Positions 54,272 through 62,551 of a stretch of DNA of 64,000 nucleotides are shown here, in pieces. Numbering within the stretch: the stretch's first letter is position 1; the number at the start of each line of letters is the position of its first letter. The notes beneath the pieces were generated by a model, which saw only the letters and a program-made list of their open reading frames with translations, ran no database searches and was not told the origin of the DNA. Source of the stretch: Indolivaga alginatilytica (GTDB taxonomy: Bacteria > Bacteroidota > Bacteroidia > Bacteroidales > Dysgonomonadaceae); the NCBI RefSeq assembly GCF_003201355.1, contig NZ_QICL01000001.1, positions 248,001 through 312,000 of the forward strand. Direction: 5' to 3'. A program made the translations under genes and the position numbers.

Positions 54272-54309
54272 AAAAAGCTCCGGACGATTATTAAATCAAC
54301 CGAAGCTTT
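54272..54309. terminator. Imperfect hairpin between divergent promoters and GNAT gene
   Basis: AAAAAAGCTCCGG and CCGAAGCTTTC form an imperfect stem downstream of the GNAT gene (minus strand). Confidence 0.5.
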
Positions 54310-54350
54310 CGTGTATAAAACAATTGTAGTCTATTATACCATATCTGTTA

Positions 54351-55184
54351 TTAAACAAAACCCATTCTGTAATAGGATATTTCTTTTACATTTTCGAATC
54401 CCAGTTTTTGAGCCAATAGATACGAACCTACATTGTCTTTTCGGCAAGCCCAAACCGGTTCATATCCGTTTTCCAAACAATAGTCTATTAGCGCCGAACA
54501 GGCTTTGCAAGCCAGCCCTTTTCCTTTGAAGTCTTCGTATGTTTCGATTCCCAATTCCAATTTATCATCATGTACATAAGCCGAAAAAGCGGTGGATGCC
54601 AATTTGCCGTTATAAAAAAGACTGAAAGCAACTCCTTTATTCACAAAATCATCCGCATTATTCCAAAAGTGAAGAGGTACAACCGTTCCCTTCATCGCTT
54701 CAAAAATATCCTTATCGGTTCTCACAATGCTAATGTTAGGATCAACCGTTTCGTATTCACGTTTTGCATTCAGATATTTCTCTTTATTGAGCTTAAAATT
54801 CACTCTTACATTTAACTCGATGGTATCCGAAGAGGTATGCTGATAAGCAGGTTCTACCAGATTGTCATGCAACAAATCGGCCAGAACCGCATCCCAATCG
54901 GAGGGAAATACCTGCATCCACTCCACACGATGCCTGTTACCATTTTCATTTAAAGCATACTTTTTAAACGCCTCATTAAATGCGGCATTATTGGGATCTC
55001 CAAAAAGCAACGACATTCCATAAGGATGCACTATAAAGTATGTAGCCGGATTGTCTGCGTCATCGACATAAATTTCCCCATCAACTATCTTCTCGACTAC
55101 CGAACGGGCAAAAAGATTATTTGTAGTAACTGATTTTAATGGCTCTGATAACTTATTATACTGTTCTTTACCTAAAACTTTCAT
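54351..55184 (-). CDS. GNAT-family acetyltransferase (two-domain type)
   Basis: From the ATG at 55184 (MKVLGKEQYNKL) it is 277 aa; a TTG two codons earlier is less likely. The N-terminal half (PATYFIVHPYGMSLLFGDPN, HRVEWMQVFPSDWDAVL) and the C-terminal GNAT core (LELGIETYEDFKGKGLACKA, CSALIDYCLENGYEPVWACR, NVGSYLLAQKLGF) match the GNAT_acetyltr_2 (PF12746-like) group. The substrate is unknown. Monocistronic. Confidence 0.85.
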   Translation of the reverse strand: MKVLGKEQYNKLSEPLKSVTTNNLFARSVVEKIVDGEIYVDDADNPATYFIVHPYGMSLLFGDPNNAAFNEAFKKYALNENGNRHRVEWMQVFPSDWDAVLADLLHDNLVEPAYQHTSSDTIELNVRVNFKLNKEKYLNAKREYETVDPNISIVRTDKDIFEAMKGTVVPLHFWNNADDFVNKGVAFSLFYNGKLASTAFSAYVHDDKLELGIETYEDFKGKGLACKACSALIDYCLENGYEPVWACRKDNVGSYLLAQKLGFENVKEISYYRMGFV

Positions 55185-55374
55185 GCGCAAAATATCTTTT
55201 TTAAGTTATACATCGTATGTCCGATTTTCAAAGGTAAAAATAAGTCTTAAAAAAAGAAAGCAATAAATTTTAAACAGACTCTAAGAGTAATACAATCAAA
55301 ATTCACTAATTTTGAATTGTTAGTAATGCTTGGACTTGTTTCCATGTAATTGACTTATTTAAATAAAAAAGATC

Positions 55375-55560
55375 GTGACCAGAAAAGACTTAGAAAATAT
55401 AAACAAAGACAAAGAGATTATCGAATTACGGATGCAGTCGGAAGACCTTATCAACAATGTTGAATCACTCAGTGATGAAGATTTCAGAAACGAAGCTCTA
55501 CGTATTGAAAAGGAAATAGACGACCGTATTTCTGTCCTCTATCAGAAAATGAAAGACTAA
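55375..55560 (+). CDS. Small coiled-coil protein, 61 aa
   Basis: It starts with GTG and reads TRKDLENINKDKEI...EIDDRISVLYQKMKD, one continuous charged helix predicted as coiled coil. No known family. It ends 1 nt before the next gene, so the two are coupled and the small protein may bind the cytoplasmic part of its neighbour (inference). Confidence 0.6.
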   Translation: MTRKDLENINKDKEIIELRMQSEDLINNVESLSDEDFRNEALRIEKEIDDRISVLYQKMKD

Positions 55561-55561
55561 A

Positions 55562-56140
55562 ATGGATATTCGCAAGAAAGGGGCTATCTGTATGTTTATT
55601 TATAATGTGATCGGAACATTGGCGATATGCTCTGCCTATCCAAGTGACCCCTTATATAGCGATGAGCTATCATTTATTGGAGGATTTACCTTTCCGATTA
55701 CAATTATCAGCTTTGCTTTTCGCTATGCAGCGTCAGAACCTATCTATCCCGTTTTTATTATTCAGTTTATAGTGCTTATCGCTTCAATATTTATACTTGA
55801 TTTGATATTGAGAAATTATTCACCTGCATATATTCAAAAGAGGGATGAAAAATATTTGGCTGAGAGAGAAAAAGCATTTAATCAGTTGATAACAGAACAA
55901 CAGGTCGCCATCTATTTAAAATATGCAAAAGACATAGATGGTTTTGCCAGGGTGGGAACTCCCGAAGACAGAGCAACCCTATCGGTAGAACAGTGGTATA
56001 CAATAGATAATCTGGCACACGATATTTTTCTTATCAAAAGAAAATTAGTTTCGGCAAGCACAAAAGATTCGATCGAAAAACGAATTAAAGACAAATTGAA
56101 AGATCAAGCTGCTATGGATCTATTATTCTCGGCAGAGTAA
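55562..56140 (+). CDS. Hypothetical membrane protein, 192 aa
   Basis: Three to four hydrophobic segments lie in the first 85 residues (AICMFIYNVIGTLAICSAY, FIGGFTFPITIISFAF, YPVFIIQFIVLIASIFILDL). A cytoplasmic helical domain of about 105 residues follows (YIQKRDEKYLAEREKAFNQL, SIEKRIKDKLKDQAAMDLLF). Family not recognised. It is co-transcribed with the 61-aa coiled-coil gene and convergent with the DnaC-like gene 13 nt away. Confidence 0.65.
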   Translation: MDIRKKGAICMFIYNVIGTLAICSAYPSDPLYSDELSFIGGFTFPITIISFAFRYAASEPIYPVFIIQFIVLIASIFILDLILRNYSPAYIQKRDEKYLAEREKAFNQLITEQQVAIYLKYAKDIDGFARVGTPEDRATLSVEQWYTIDNLAHDIFLIKRKLVSASTKDSIEKRIKDKLKDQAAMDLLFSAE

Positions 56141-56153
56141 AGTATAAAAAACC

Positions 56154-56780
56154 TCATTGCCTTCTCGACCTTCCTTCCACCAGAATCACATTGAACATTT
56201 CGCGAATGCGGTCACGGATAAAATCGCCGTACAAAGATTCAATCTGAGAAGGATCGCAATTGGTTGTAACAAAAGTCTTTAATCGGGAAGATTGCCACAA
56301 CGAATAACGGACGTGAAGAATGTGTTGCATGACATTCAGCTTTGTCCCGAAATGATTGGCAGGAATAGTTTCCCTACCCAATTCATCGAAGCACATCCAA
56401 ACAGGCTCGCCGATATACCCGTTTTGATTGTAAGTGTACACATCCAAATCGCCCGATCCGCTGTAAGCATTAGCCACTCCATTGCAGATATGAAGTTTAA
56501 AGCCATTAAATTCCAACTTCATGTATTCCGAAAACACCCTCATCAAAGAACTTTTACCAGTGCCTATATCTCCATACATCCACAAACCCTTGTCGGGATT
56601 GTATTTCCCCCCGATGCCGTTGAAGTAGCTAAAGAGATCGGTTATCAATTGTCGGTTGGAACTGTCGATCGTAAATTCGGGAATAACGGACACAGCTACC
56701 CGAAGAAACTTTCGCTTTCGCTCCGTAATCTCATGATCAGACAATTTACATGCCGATCGAATAATCTGCCTCTTTTCCAT
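56154..56780 (-). CDS. DnaC-like AAA+ ATPase (phage-type helicase loader)
   Basis: From the ATG at 56780 (MEKRQIIRSACK) it is 208 aa; a GTG at 56810 would add 10. Walker A is GDIGTGKSSLM, Walker B-like is WMCFDELGRE, and sensor 1 is TFVTTNCDP, followed by the arginine finger region IRDRIREMF. Proteins of this kind load the replicative helicase for phages and plasmids. The gene overlaps the upstream DnaD-like gene by 35 nt, so the two act as a pair. Confidence 0.85.
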   Translation of the reverse strand: MEKRQIIRSACKLSDHEITERKRKFLRVAVSVIPEFTIDSSNRQLITDLFSYFNGIGGKYNPDKGLWMYGDIGTGKSSLMRVFSEYMKLEFNGFKLHICNGVANAYSGSGDLDVYTYNQNGYIGEPVWMCFDELGRETIPANHFGTKLNVMQHILHVRYSLWQSSRLKTFVTTNCDPSQIESLYGDFIRDRIREMFNVILVEGRSRRQ

Positions 56781-57567
56781 CACTTCCCTTAACTTGCTTA
56801 TTTCCTGCACCGTTTTGTTCTTTTAGTTCAAATAAACCATTCCAATTATTAGCCATCGATTGTTCGATTATCTCCACCGCCGTTTTGAAATTCCCTCCCG
56901 ATTTATCATTCAATCTCTTGTAGCACAACTCAATAGATTTTCGGTTTTTATACCTCTGCCCTTTGTCAGTCTTGTAATCGAGCCACTGAAAGAAGTATTC
57001 CCTTAGTTCGAAATCAAGAAAGTCGAAGTTAACCTTCTCATATCCCTTTGGGGGATTATAGGGGGAATAAGTATTTCTTTCTTCCTCTTTCTTTTCTTTC
57101 TTTAAGTTTGGGTTGTCGCTGGGCGACCCGTGGGTTGTTTGCTGAGCCGTCAGCTGGGCTTTCAACCCATTCAACTCTCTCATTACCAAATCGATAGATG
57201 AGTCGTCCACTGGGTTATTTGCTGGGTTTATATCATTATACACATCGTACTTGCAGAGGGTTATCACGTTCATACCCTGCGACTTGTCGACCGTTATCAT
57301 ACTTTCGGCTTTCAGCCTTCCCAAAAACGCTTTCACCTTATGCTCTCCCCACTTCCACTTTTGGGCTAAATAGCGATTCGATGCCGGATACTGCCCTCTT
57401 CCACAACGTATTTCTCTACCTCCGATACGCTCAATTTGCTCAGTTGCCCCAAATCGTGCCGACTGTATCAAGTCGATCCACGCTTCGCACTCTGAAAACG
57501 TACGGGCTGCTTCCCACATTTTATGAGAGAAAAACTTCCGGTTAAGTTTAATAAATCCTTTATCCAT
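56746..57567 (-). CDS. Phage-type replication initiation protein (DnaD/DnaB-II-like)
   Basis: A 273-aa protein with an N-terminal winged-helix region (GFIKLNRKFFSHKMWEAA, SECEAWIDLIQSARFG, RYLAQKWKWGEHKVKAFLGR). A polar linker (Lys/Glu-rich around KKEKKEEERN) leads to a C-terminal helical domain (FDFLDFELREYFFQWLDYKT, GGNFKTAVEIIEQSMANNWN, WNGLFEL) typical of phage replisome organisers. Together with the DnaC-like ATPase it is a two-gene replication module. No integrase, capsid or other phage gene is present nearby. Confidence 0.82.
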   Translation of the reverse strand: MDKGFIKLNRKFFSHKMWEAARTFSECEAWIDLIQSARFGATEQIERIGGREIRCGRGQYPASNRYLAQKWKWGEHKVKAFLGRLKAESMITVDKSQGMNVITLCKYDVYNDINPANNPVDDSSIDLVMRELNGLKAQLTAQQTTHGSPSDNPNLKKEKKEEERNTYSPYNPPKGYEKVNFDFLDFELREYFFQWLDYKTDKGQRYKNRKSIELCYKRLNDKSGGNFKTAVEIIEQSMANNWNGLFELKEQNGAGNKQVKGSDGKEADYSIGM

Positions 57568-57581
57568 ATATCAATTTTAGA

Positions 57582-57596
57582 AAGGTCGCCGACCTG
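57582..57596 (+). repeat. Palindromic repeat core
   Basis: AAAGGTCGCCGACCTGTT, core only, 15 nt 5' of the DnaD-like gene start. Confidence 0.55.
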
Positions 57597-57631
57597 TTAA
57601 CTATACATTCAAACTATAGATAAATTTTGTC

Positions 57632-57922
57632 TTTAAACAACTGCACCTATGTGGAGGCGGATAATGCTCCGGCTATGATACTGAGGGAAAAAAGGGTCTG
57701 CATGTGTCCATATATCCGAACCCTGTAACAGATATTCTGTATGTTAATTCTCAACAGGCAATTCTAAGTTTCGACATTTACAATATTGCAGGTAGTTTAA
57801 TGAAAAAAGCCGACTATTCGGGTAATAATGCTATTAATGTTCAGAGCCTGCCTTCGGGAATATATGTGCTGATATTAAAATCGGCTGAAGGGCAATTGAG
57901 CTTCAAATTCTCGAAGAAATAA
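57632..57922 (+). pseudogene. Orphan T9SS type A sorting domain fragment
   Basis: The open frame reads CSGYDTEGKKGLHVSIYPNP, then VTDILYVNSQ, FDIYNIAGSLMKK, SLPSGIYVLILKS and FKFSKK, the complete T9SS C-terminal sorting module (about 72 residues). It is preceded by an in-frame TAA at 57650 or so and no signal peptide or catalytic domain. The 5' remainder (reading CTYVEADNAPAM in another frame) shows it is the 3' end of a lost secreted protein gene. Confidence 0.75.
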
Positions 57923-57949
57923 AGATACACACATCATTTTCTAATAAAT

Positions 57950-57988
57950 ACAGTAAAAGGCTATCCCCGAGAGGATAGCCTTTACTGT
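57950..57988 (+). terminator. Terminator after the sorting-domain fragment
   Basis: ACAGTAAAAGGCTATCC pairs with GGATAGCCTTTACTGT around CCGAGA; it probably ended the lost gene. Confidence 0.8.
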
Positions 57989-59078
57989 TTACTAAATGTA
58001 GATTATAAAGTTAATATGCTTAATTAAGTGTAACTTTACACGAATTTCGATTATTGAGACTGCAAGATAAGCAAAAACTCTATTTTAACAAATTATGTCA
58101 ACAGATACTTATCAACAATAGGTCTCTTTATACTTTCAATAAAGTAAAAGAAAGCATTTAATGATCTGTTCTTAAATAGAATATAAAACAACATAATTTA
58201 CTATGCTAAACAAAATATTAAAGTATCGTAATTATCATAGTACATGGCAAAATTATCTGAAGTATAAGTGAGCAGGCATCAACCTTTAGTTATATATTGA
58301 TTATTTGTATCTATTCAACTTTTTTCTTGATAAAAAAGTTGCAAAAAATCAAGGCTGCAACCCTCGCAGACCCACCAACTGCTTGAGGGCTAAACAAAAT
58401 AAACTTGCCTGTCGGCTTCGAACAGAATTTTGTTCTGCGCCCTCTTCGCACGGTGTGTCCCCTGCTGCGGGTTAAGTGCCGTCAACGCATAGCGACGTTT
58501 TTTTCGACCGCAGGCAGACGGCATCTATTCCGCAGGCGGGGCACCCAATCCGAAACGAAGGGCGCGGAGCAAAAACGTGTTTGAGCTTATCTGACTTTCG
58601 CAACTTATCCGTATCTACGAGCGAGTTTTTTTGCTCAGCCCTGAGTTCGGTTTTGGGTCGCCGAGGGGTAAAGCCTTGATCTTTTCGTTCTTTTGCATCA
58701 AGGCAAAAGGACAAATCGAGATTAGAGCCATACATATAATTCTGATTTTGATAAGTATCGTAGTATTATTTTATTCTGTTGATGTCACTTTTTCGATAAG
58801 ATAAAAAGCCGACTTAAGTCTCATACCTTTTTTCTGAACTTGGTGTAAGGGCGAACCTGCGTATCCGCTCAAAGAGAGAGTGTGTGTCTTTTGTAGAACT
58901 CCCTTTTTTGAGTCTTTTCCATTTAAATCTCTTTATTTTCATCAAAATATTTTTTTCTAAAACAAAACCCATCTTTTTTCTAATAATTCTTCATCTTTAA
59001 GTTAAATCAGTTATTATACTGTAAACTAACAGATATTTTAATTTAATTTAAACAAAATTTTTCAAAACATATATCGCT
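57989..59078. other. Long non-coding stretch with GC-rich island and degenerate repeat
   Basis: No gene is seen over about 1.1 kb. It contains the GC-rich repeat island (58300-58735) and a degenerate long-type palindromic repeat (58808-58895: ATACCTTTTTTCTGAACTTGG, GTGTAAGGGCGAACCTGCGT, CGCTCAAAGAGAG). The promoter of the small lipoprotein genes should lie near its end, but no exact -7 box is found. Confidence 0.6.
58300..58735. repeat. GC-rich intergenic repeat island, copy B
   Basis: It is inverted relative to copy A (1005-1400): TTTTGCATCAAGGCAAAA at 58691-58708 is the reverse complement of the block at 1031-1048, and the neighbouring CTTGATC word and GACAAATCGAG word also match. The interior has short inverted words (GTTTTTTTCGACC, GCAGGCAGACGG) and spurious frames on both strands (58476-58679, 58472-58735) that I reject. 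Confidence 0.55.
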
Positions 59079-59291
59079 ATGAAAATCAAAACAGTACTGA
59101 TTGCAATCTCAGTTATAGGTTTTTTATCATTCTTATTCACTTCCTGCTCACAAGAAGGAGAGATGGGAGTTGGTGAAACTGTAGGAGAGAACACTCCTGA
59201 TGGTAATGCACCATCAAAAGTAATAGTCGATTCAATTCCATTTTCGAAAGATAATACTATTACAAACTCTAACTTTCCGAATAAACAATAA
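59079..59291 (+). CDS. Small lipoprotein 1 of the TPR locus, 70 aa
   Basis: Signal MKIKTVLIAISVIGFLSFLFTSC (cited in part) with lipobox FTSC, then a mature peptide of about 45 residues, SQEGEMGVGE, ENTPDGNAPSK and DSIPFSKDNTITNSNFPN. It is nearly identical in layout to the next gene, with a duplicated intergenic region (TTTTTCAAAACATATA). Presumed secreted partner of the TPR lipoprotein downstream. Confidence 0.75.
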   Translation: MKIKTVLIAISVIGFLSFLFTSCSQEGEMGVGETVGENTPDGNAPSKVIVDSIPFSKDNTITNSNFPNKQ

Positions 59292-59329
59292 ACATTTACT
59301 CCAAGTAATTTTTCAAAACATATACTGCC

Positions 59330-59536
59330 ATGAAAATCAAAACATTGCTAATTTCACTCTCGGTTATAGGCTTTTTATCATTCTTACTTACTTCATGCTC
59401 AGAAGAGGGAGAAATGGGAGTTGGTGGTTCAGCAGGGGAGAACACTCCTGATGGGAATGCATCATCAAAGGTACTCGATTCAATACCATTTCCGAAAGAT
59501 GATACCGTTACAAACTCTAACTTTCCGAAAGACTAA
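59330..59536 (+). CDS. Small lipoprotein 2 of the TPR locus, 68 aa
   Basis: A tandem duplicate of the preceding gene: same signal (MKIKTLLISLSVIGFLSF), lipobox LTSC, then SEEGEMGVGGSAGENTPDGN, SSKVLDSIPFPKDDTVTNS. About three quarters of residues match copy 1 by eye. Polar, without Cys beyond the lipobox. Confidence 0.75.
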   Translation: MKIKTLLISLSVIGFLSFLLTSCSEEGEMGVGGSAGENTPDGNASSKVLDSIPFPKDDTVTNSNFPKD

Positions 59537-59570
59537 TTATTGATTTGAGTTTCAAACAAACTTTACTACT

Positions 59571-60887
59571 ATGAAGATCTCCACAAACTTCCTGCTACTA
59601 TTATTACCATGTATATTATTCTCATGTAAACAAAATAATGCCTCAACTGATTTATTAAGACAAGCACAGAATATAGTTGAAGATAAGCCGAATGAAGCTT
59701 TAGCATTACTCGATTCGATACAAAATACCGAAGATATGGATGCGGACAGCTACATGCAACATATAGTAACAAGGATACATGCGAAATATAAAACAAAACA
59801 AGAAATATTAGGCGACACATTGGTTTTTGAAGCACAAGAATATTTTGACGGTAGTAAAAATTCGGAACAAGCCGCACTGGCTAACTATTACGCAGGTATT
59901 ATAAACCGTAAGATGAACAGGTACGACAAATCTCTTATCAGCTTCTTAAAAGCAGGTGTCAATGCCACTAAAACAGGAGACAATAAGTTGAGTGGGAGAA
60001 TATCTGACTACATAGGTGCTGTATATTTTGAGCAAGGTGCTATGGACAGTGCTGCTCTTAATTATCGAAAAGCACTGCATTGCTATAGTTTAGAAAAAGA
60101 TTCTATTTCAATGATGAGAGCAACCAATCAAATAGGTCGCTGTTATGAAGATTTAGGTAAGCTAGATAGTGCCTATGTTTATTTTAATAATGCATTACAA
60201 ATTGCGAAGAATATAAATGGTGAGAAATATAAAAACAACATCACTCAAAATTTGGGCGTAATTACATACAAGATGGGCGAATACGATAAGGCTATCGAGT
60301 ATTATCAGTCGGTCTTAGATATGAAAATTACAGATGACAATCAAAGACATCGTGCTTATCTGTCGCTACTTAAAATCTATAATCTAAAACAAGACAAGAA
60401 CTTAGCAAAAGAATTTGCACTTAAAGTAGAAGCTAGCCTACCCGATGTAACAGATATTAAAACGAAAAAAGAAATGTATGCCGCCCTAACCAATTATTAT
60501 AAATTGACAGGCGATTACAAACAGGCATTGAATTACAGCGAATTAAAGAACGAAACTATCCTACAGATTGCCAAAGAAGAGCAACCTGCGGAAATGATAA
60601 AAGCCGATACCAATTTCCGTATAGAGCAAAAAGACAGGTTTTACGGAGAATTACAATCCGACTTCTACCTGTATCTGACAGTTGGAATAGTTGTACTTCT
60701 GACCTTAGTGGTATTCATTTCGCTTGCCCTCAGACAGCGCAAAAAGGATAAAGAAGAATTCAGACTAGAGGCAGAAAAGTACGAAAGAGCCAGACGATAT
60801 CTTGAGGCTTCAAACAAAGATTATGCACGTATCGAAGCCGAAATAAAAGAAATGCTGGAAGATACAGAAGATACAGAAAATAAATAA
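59571..60887 (+). CDS. TPR lipoprotein with transmembrane helix and coiled-coil tail, 438 aa
   Basis: The third member of the family. Lipobox is LFSC-KQNN. TPR units run from about residue 25 to 345 (LSGRISDYIGAVYFEQGAMD, RATNQIGRCYEDLGKLDSAY, NITQNLGVITYKMGEYDKAI). A transmembrane helix lies at about 364-386 (LYLTVGIVVLLTLVVFISLA). A tail KDKEEFRLEAEKYERARRYL...ARIEAEIKEMLED matches the 37191 protein. It lacks any kinase or DNA-binding domain. 34 nt downstream of the tandem small lipoproteins. Confidence 0.82.
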   Translation: MKISTNFLLLLLPCILFSCKQNNASTDLLRQAQNIVEDKPNEALALLDSIQNTEDMDADSYMQHIVTRIHAKYKTKQEILGDTLVFEAQEYFDGSKNSEQAALANYYAGIINRKMNRYDKSLISFLKAGVNATKTGDNKLSGRISDYIGAVYFEQGAMDSAALNYRKALHCYSLEKDSISMMRATNQIGRCYEDLGKLDSAYVYFNNALQIAKNINGEKYKNNITQNLGVITYKMGEYDKAIEYYQSVLDMKITDDNQRHRAYLSLLKIYNLKQDKNLAKEFALKVEASLPDVTDIKTKKEMYAALTNYYKLTGDYKQALNYSELKNETILQIAKEEQPAEMIKADTNFRIEQKDRFYGELQSDFYLYLTVGIVVLLTLVVFISLALRQRKKDKEEFRLEAEKYERARRYLEASNKDYARIEAEIKEMLEDTEDTENK

Positions 60888-60924
60888 TAGAGAGGGAGAA
60901 AAAGTTTGTATTCTATTATTCAAC

Positions 60925-60960
60925 AGATCACAGATAGCAGCCGACTGCTATCTGTGATCT
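60925..60960. terminator. Perfect 16-bp hairpin between convergent genes
   Basis: AGATCACAGATAGCAG and CTGCTATCTGTGATCT enclose CCGA. No T run follows, so it may act as a mRNA 3' end stabiliser or rho-independent terminator on either strand. Confidence 0.65.
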
Positions 60961-61097
60961 ATTCTCGAAAGGCATTATCTATAAAATAAAAAGCCTATCC
61001 TAAGGGGACAGACTAAACTTAAAAATAACGGATAATCATCTGATTACATAAAAGTTACAAATACACAAAGATAGTGTTGACTGATAACTGATAACTG

Positions 61098-61673
61098 TTA
61101 TTTAGAGACAAACCACTTTTCGTTCTTCAAAGGAACATAAGTTTTCATTTGCAGTAACAAATCATCAATATCGCTGCTTACAATCAGCAGATCAAGATAA
61201 TCATCCTTTAAGAAACCATCGCGATTCATCACTTTTATAAATTGAAGCAAGGCATCGTAATATCCGTTTACATTAAGAAGTGCCACCGGCTTTTTATGCA
61301 GCGAAAGCTGAGCCCATGTCAATACTTCGAACAGTTCTTCCATAGTGCCAAAACCACCGGGAAGCGCTATAAAGCCATCCGAAAGGTCTGCCATTTTGAA
61401 TTTACGCTCGTGCATTGTATCCACCAAATAGATTTCGGTAAGCGACTTATGCTCCAGCTCCTTTTCTGCCAGAAAGTTGGGCAGTACTCCGATTGCCTTT
61501 CCACCGTGTTTGAGTGCTCCATCGGCAACCGCACCCATCAAGCCTACTTTGGCACCGCCGTATACCAATTCGATATTATTTTTGGCAAGGGATTTTCCCA
61601 AAGTTTCGGCTTTTATTTTAAAAATATCGTTCGAACCTGAACTCGAACCACAATAAACTGCTATTCTTTTCAT
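61098..61673 (-). CDS. LOG-family (TIGR00730) Rossmann-fold protein
   Basis: A 191-aa protein whose family (LOG) includes cytokinin riboside 5'-phosphate phosphoribohydrolases and pyrimidine/purine nucleotide 5'-monophosphate nucleosidases. Motifs: YCGSSSGSND at the N-terminus, LVYGGAKVGLMGAVADGAL, and the signature ALPGGFGTMEELFEVLTW (PGGxGTxxE). The catalytic role in bacteria is nucleotide salvage or signalling. It is monocistronic. Confidence 0.92.
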   Translation of the reverse strand: MKRIAVYCGSSSGSNDIFKIKAETLGKSLAKNNIELVYGGAKVGLMGAVADGALKHGGKAIGVLPNFLAEKELEHKSLTEIYLVDTMHERKFKMADLSDGFIALPGGFGTMEELFEVLTWAQLSLHKKPVALLNVNGYYDALLQFIKVMNRDGFLKDDYLDLLIVSSDIDDLLLQMKTYVPLKNEKWFVSK

Positions 61674-61762
61674 TTTTTTTTGTTTAATTTGTTATTGCAA
61701 ATATAAAACGTTTTTTGCCGATTTCGGTTAAAATGCGGCAACATATCTGTTACGAATTTATT

Positions 61763-61790
61763 AAGAGTCTGCAACTCTTTTTATTACTTG
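61763..61790 (+). repeat. Palindromic repeat, AGAGT/ACTCT variant
   Basis: AAGAGTCTGCAACTCTTTTTATTACTTG: the stem carries a compensated base change (AGAGT...ACTCT instead of AGGTC...GACCT). Confidence 0.6.
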
Positions 61791-61835
61791 CACAGGTATG
61801 ATATATCAGTTTATAGTTGACTTATTTTCGAAATT

Positions 61836-61925
61836 AAGCTCGCAGAGCTATTTATTGCTTTGGCAAATATAACAGCCAAAGCTAGTTATGCTTATGAAAT
61901 ATATCATTAAATACTTACAATTACT
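61836..61925 (+). repeat. Palindromic repeat, short-type, GCTC/GAGC variant
   Basis: AAGCTCGCAGAGCT, ATTTATTGCTTTGGCAAATATAA (two joined blocks), the inner dyad AACAGCCAAAGCTAGTT and the tail ATATCATTAAATACTTACAATTACTTA in parts. It closely matches the 38543 copy. Confidence 0.75.
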
Positions 61926-61947
61926 TAGTATAAAAAAAATTCCTCAA

Positions 61948-62403
61948 ATGAAACAAGTATTCGTTCTTATCATCTCAATATTAGCCCCTCTTTTGGTATG
62001 TGGACAGAATGGGTGGAAGGATCTGGCAGTAACCGAAAATTCGGAATTCTACATAGATTCCACAAACGTAAAAATGATAGACGGGCGTATTTATGCCACC
62101 GTTAAGACGGTATATACCACTGCCGAAAGCAGGCAAACTTATGTAGACAAAATAAAGAGAGTTTTCAGGAAGAATGCCGAAAAAAAGATCCGGAAATGGG
62201 ATAACTTTAGCTACTCCGTTACTTACGGTTTGTACGATTGCACACGCAAACGATTCAAAATACTGGAGGTAAAGGATTACACGGGCGATGATAAGCTGAT
62301 TATACAGACAAAATCGAAAGAGGAAAAATCGCCGTGGTTATTGGTCGATAGCGAAACCGTGGGCGACTTTGTACTGTTTTTCATTTGCGACCAGAATATA
62401 TAA
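61948..62403 (+). CDS. Secreted hypothetical protein, 151 aa
   Basis: The start is set at MKQVFVLIISILAPLLVCGQ (61948), where the signal peptide begins; the upstream frame from 61888 reads through the palindromic repeat. The mature domain of about 130 residues has a beta-rich pattern (NSEFYIDSTNVKMIDGRIYAT, in part; FSYSVTYGLYDCTRKRFKIL) resembling surface-adhesin E-type proteins with two Cys. The stop TAA overlaps a long-type repeat. Confidence 0.7.
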   Translation: MKQVFVLIISILAPLLVCGQNGWKDLAVTENSEFYIDSTNVKMIDGRIYATVKTVYTTAESRQTYVDKIKRVFRKNAEKKIRKWDNFSYSVTYGLYDCTRKRFKILEVKDYTGDDKLIIQTKSKEEKSPWLLVDSETVGDFVLFFICDQNI

Positions 62404-62525
62404 GCTCACAGAGCTATTTGCATTTTAGTTGTAGGTGCAAATCTATGCATCCACCAACATAGGACAGACACATAGGTCTGCCCCTACAACTAAAATGCAT
62501 CATTAATTACTTTCAATTACTTAAC
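62402..62525 (+). repeat. Palindromic repeat, long-type full copy, GCTC/GAGC variant
   Basis: AAGCTCACAGAGCT, then an inverted block (TTTTAGTTGTAGGTGCAAAT...AGGTCTGCCCCTACAACTAA, in parts) around CACCAACATAGGACAGAC and the tail ATGCATCATTAATTACTTTC. Starts inside the TAA of the upstream gene. Confidence 0.75.
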
Positions 62526-62551
62526 AGAATACTAAACAACAAATTATTTGT

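Noticed and set aside
58472-58735. Overlapping open frames in the second GC-rich island
   Set aside because: Same reasoning: both strands are open and the sequence is a repeat, with no plausible protein.
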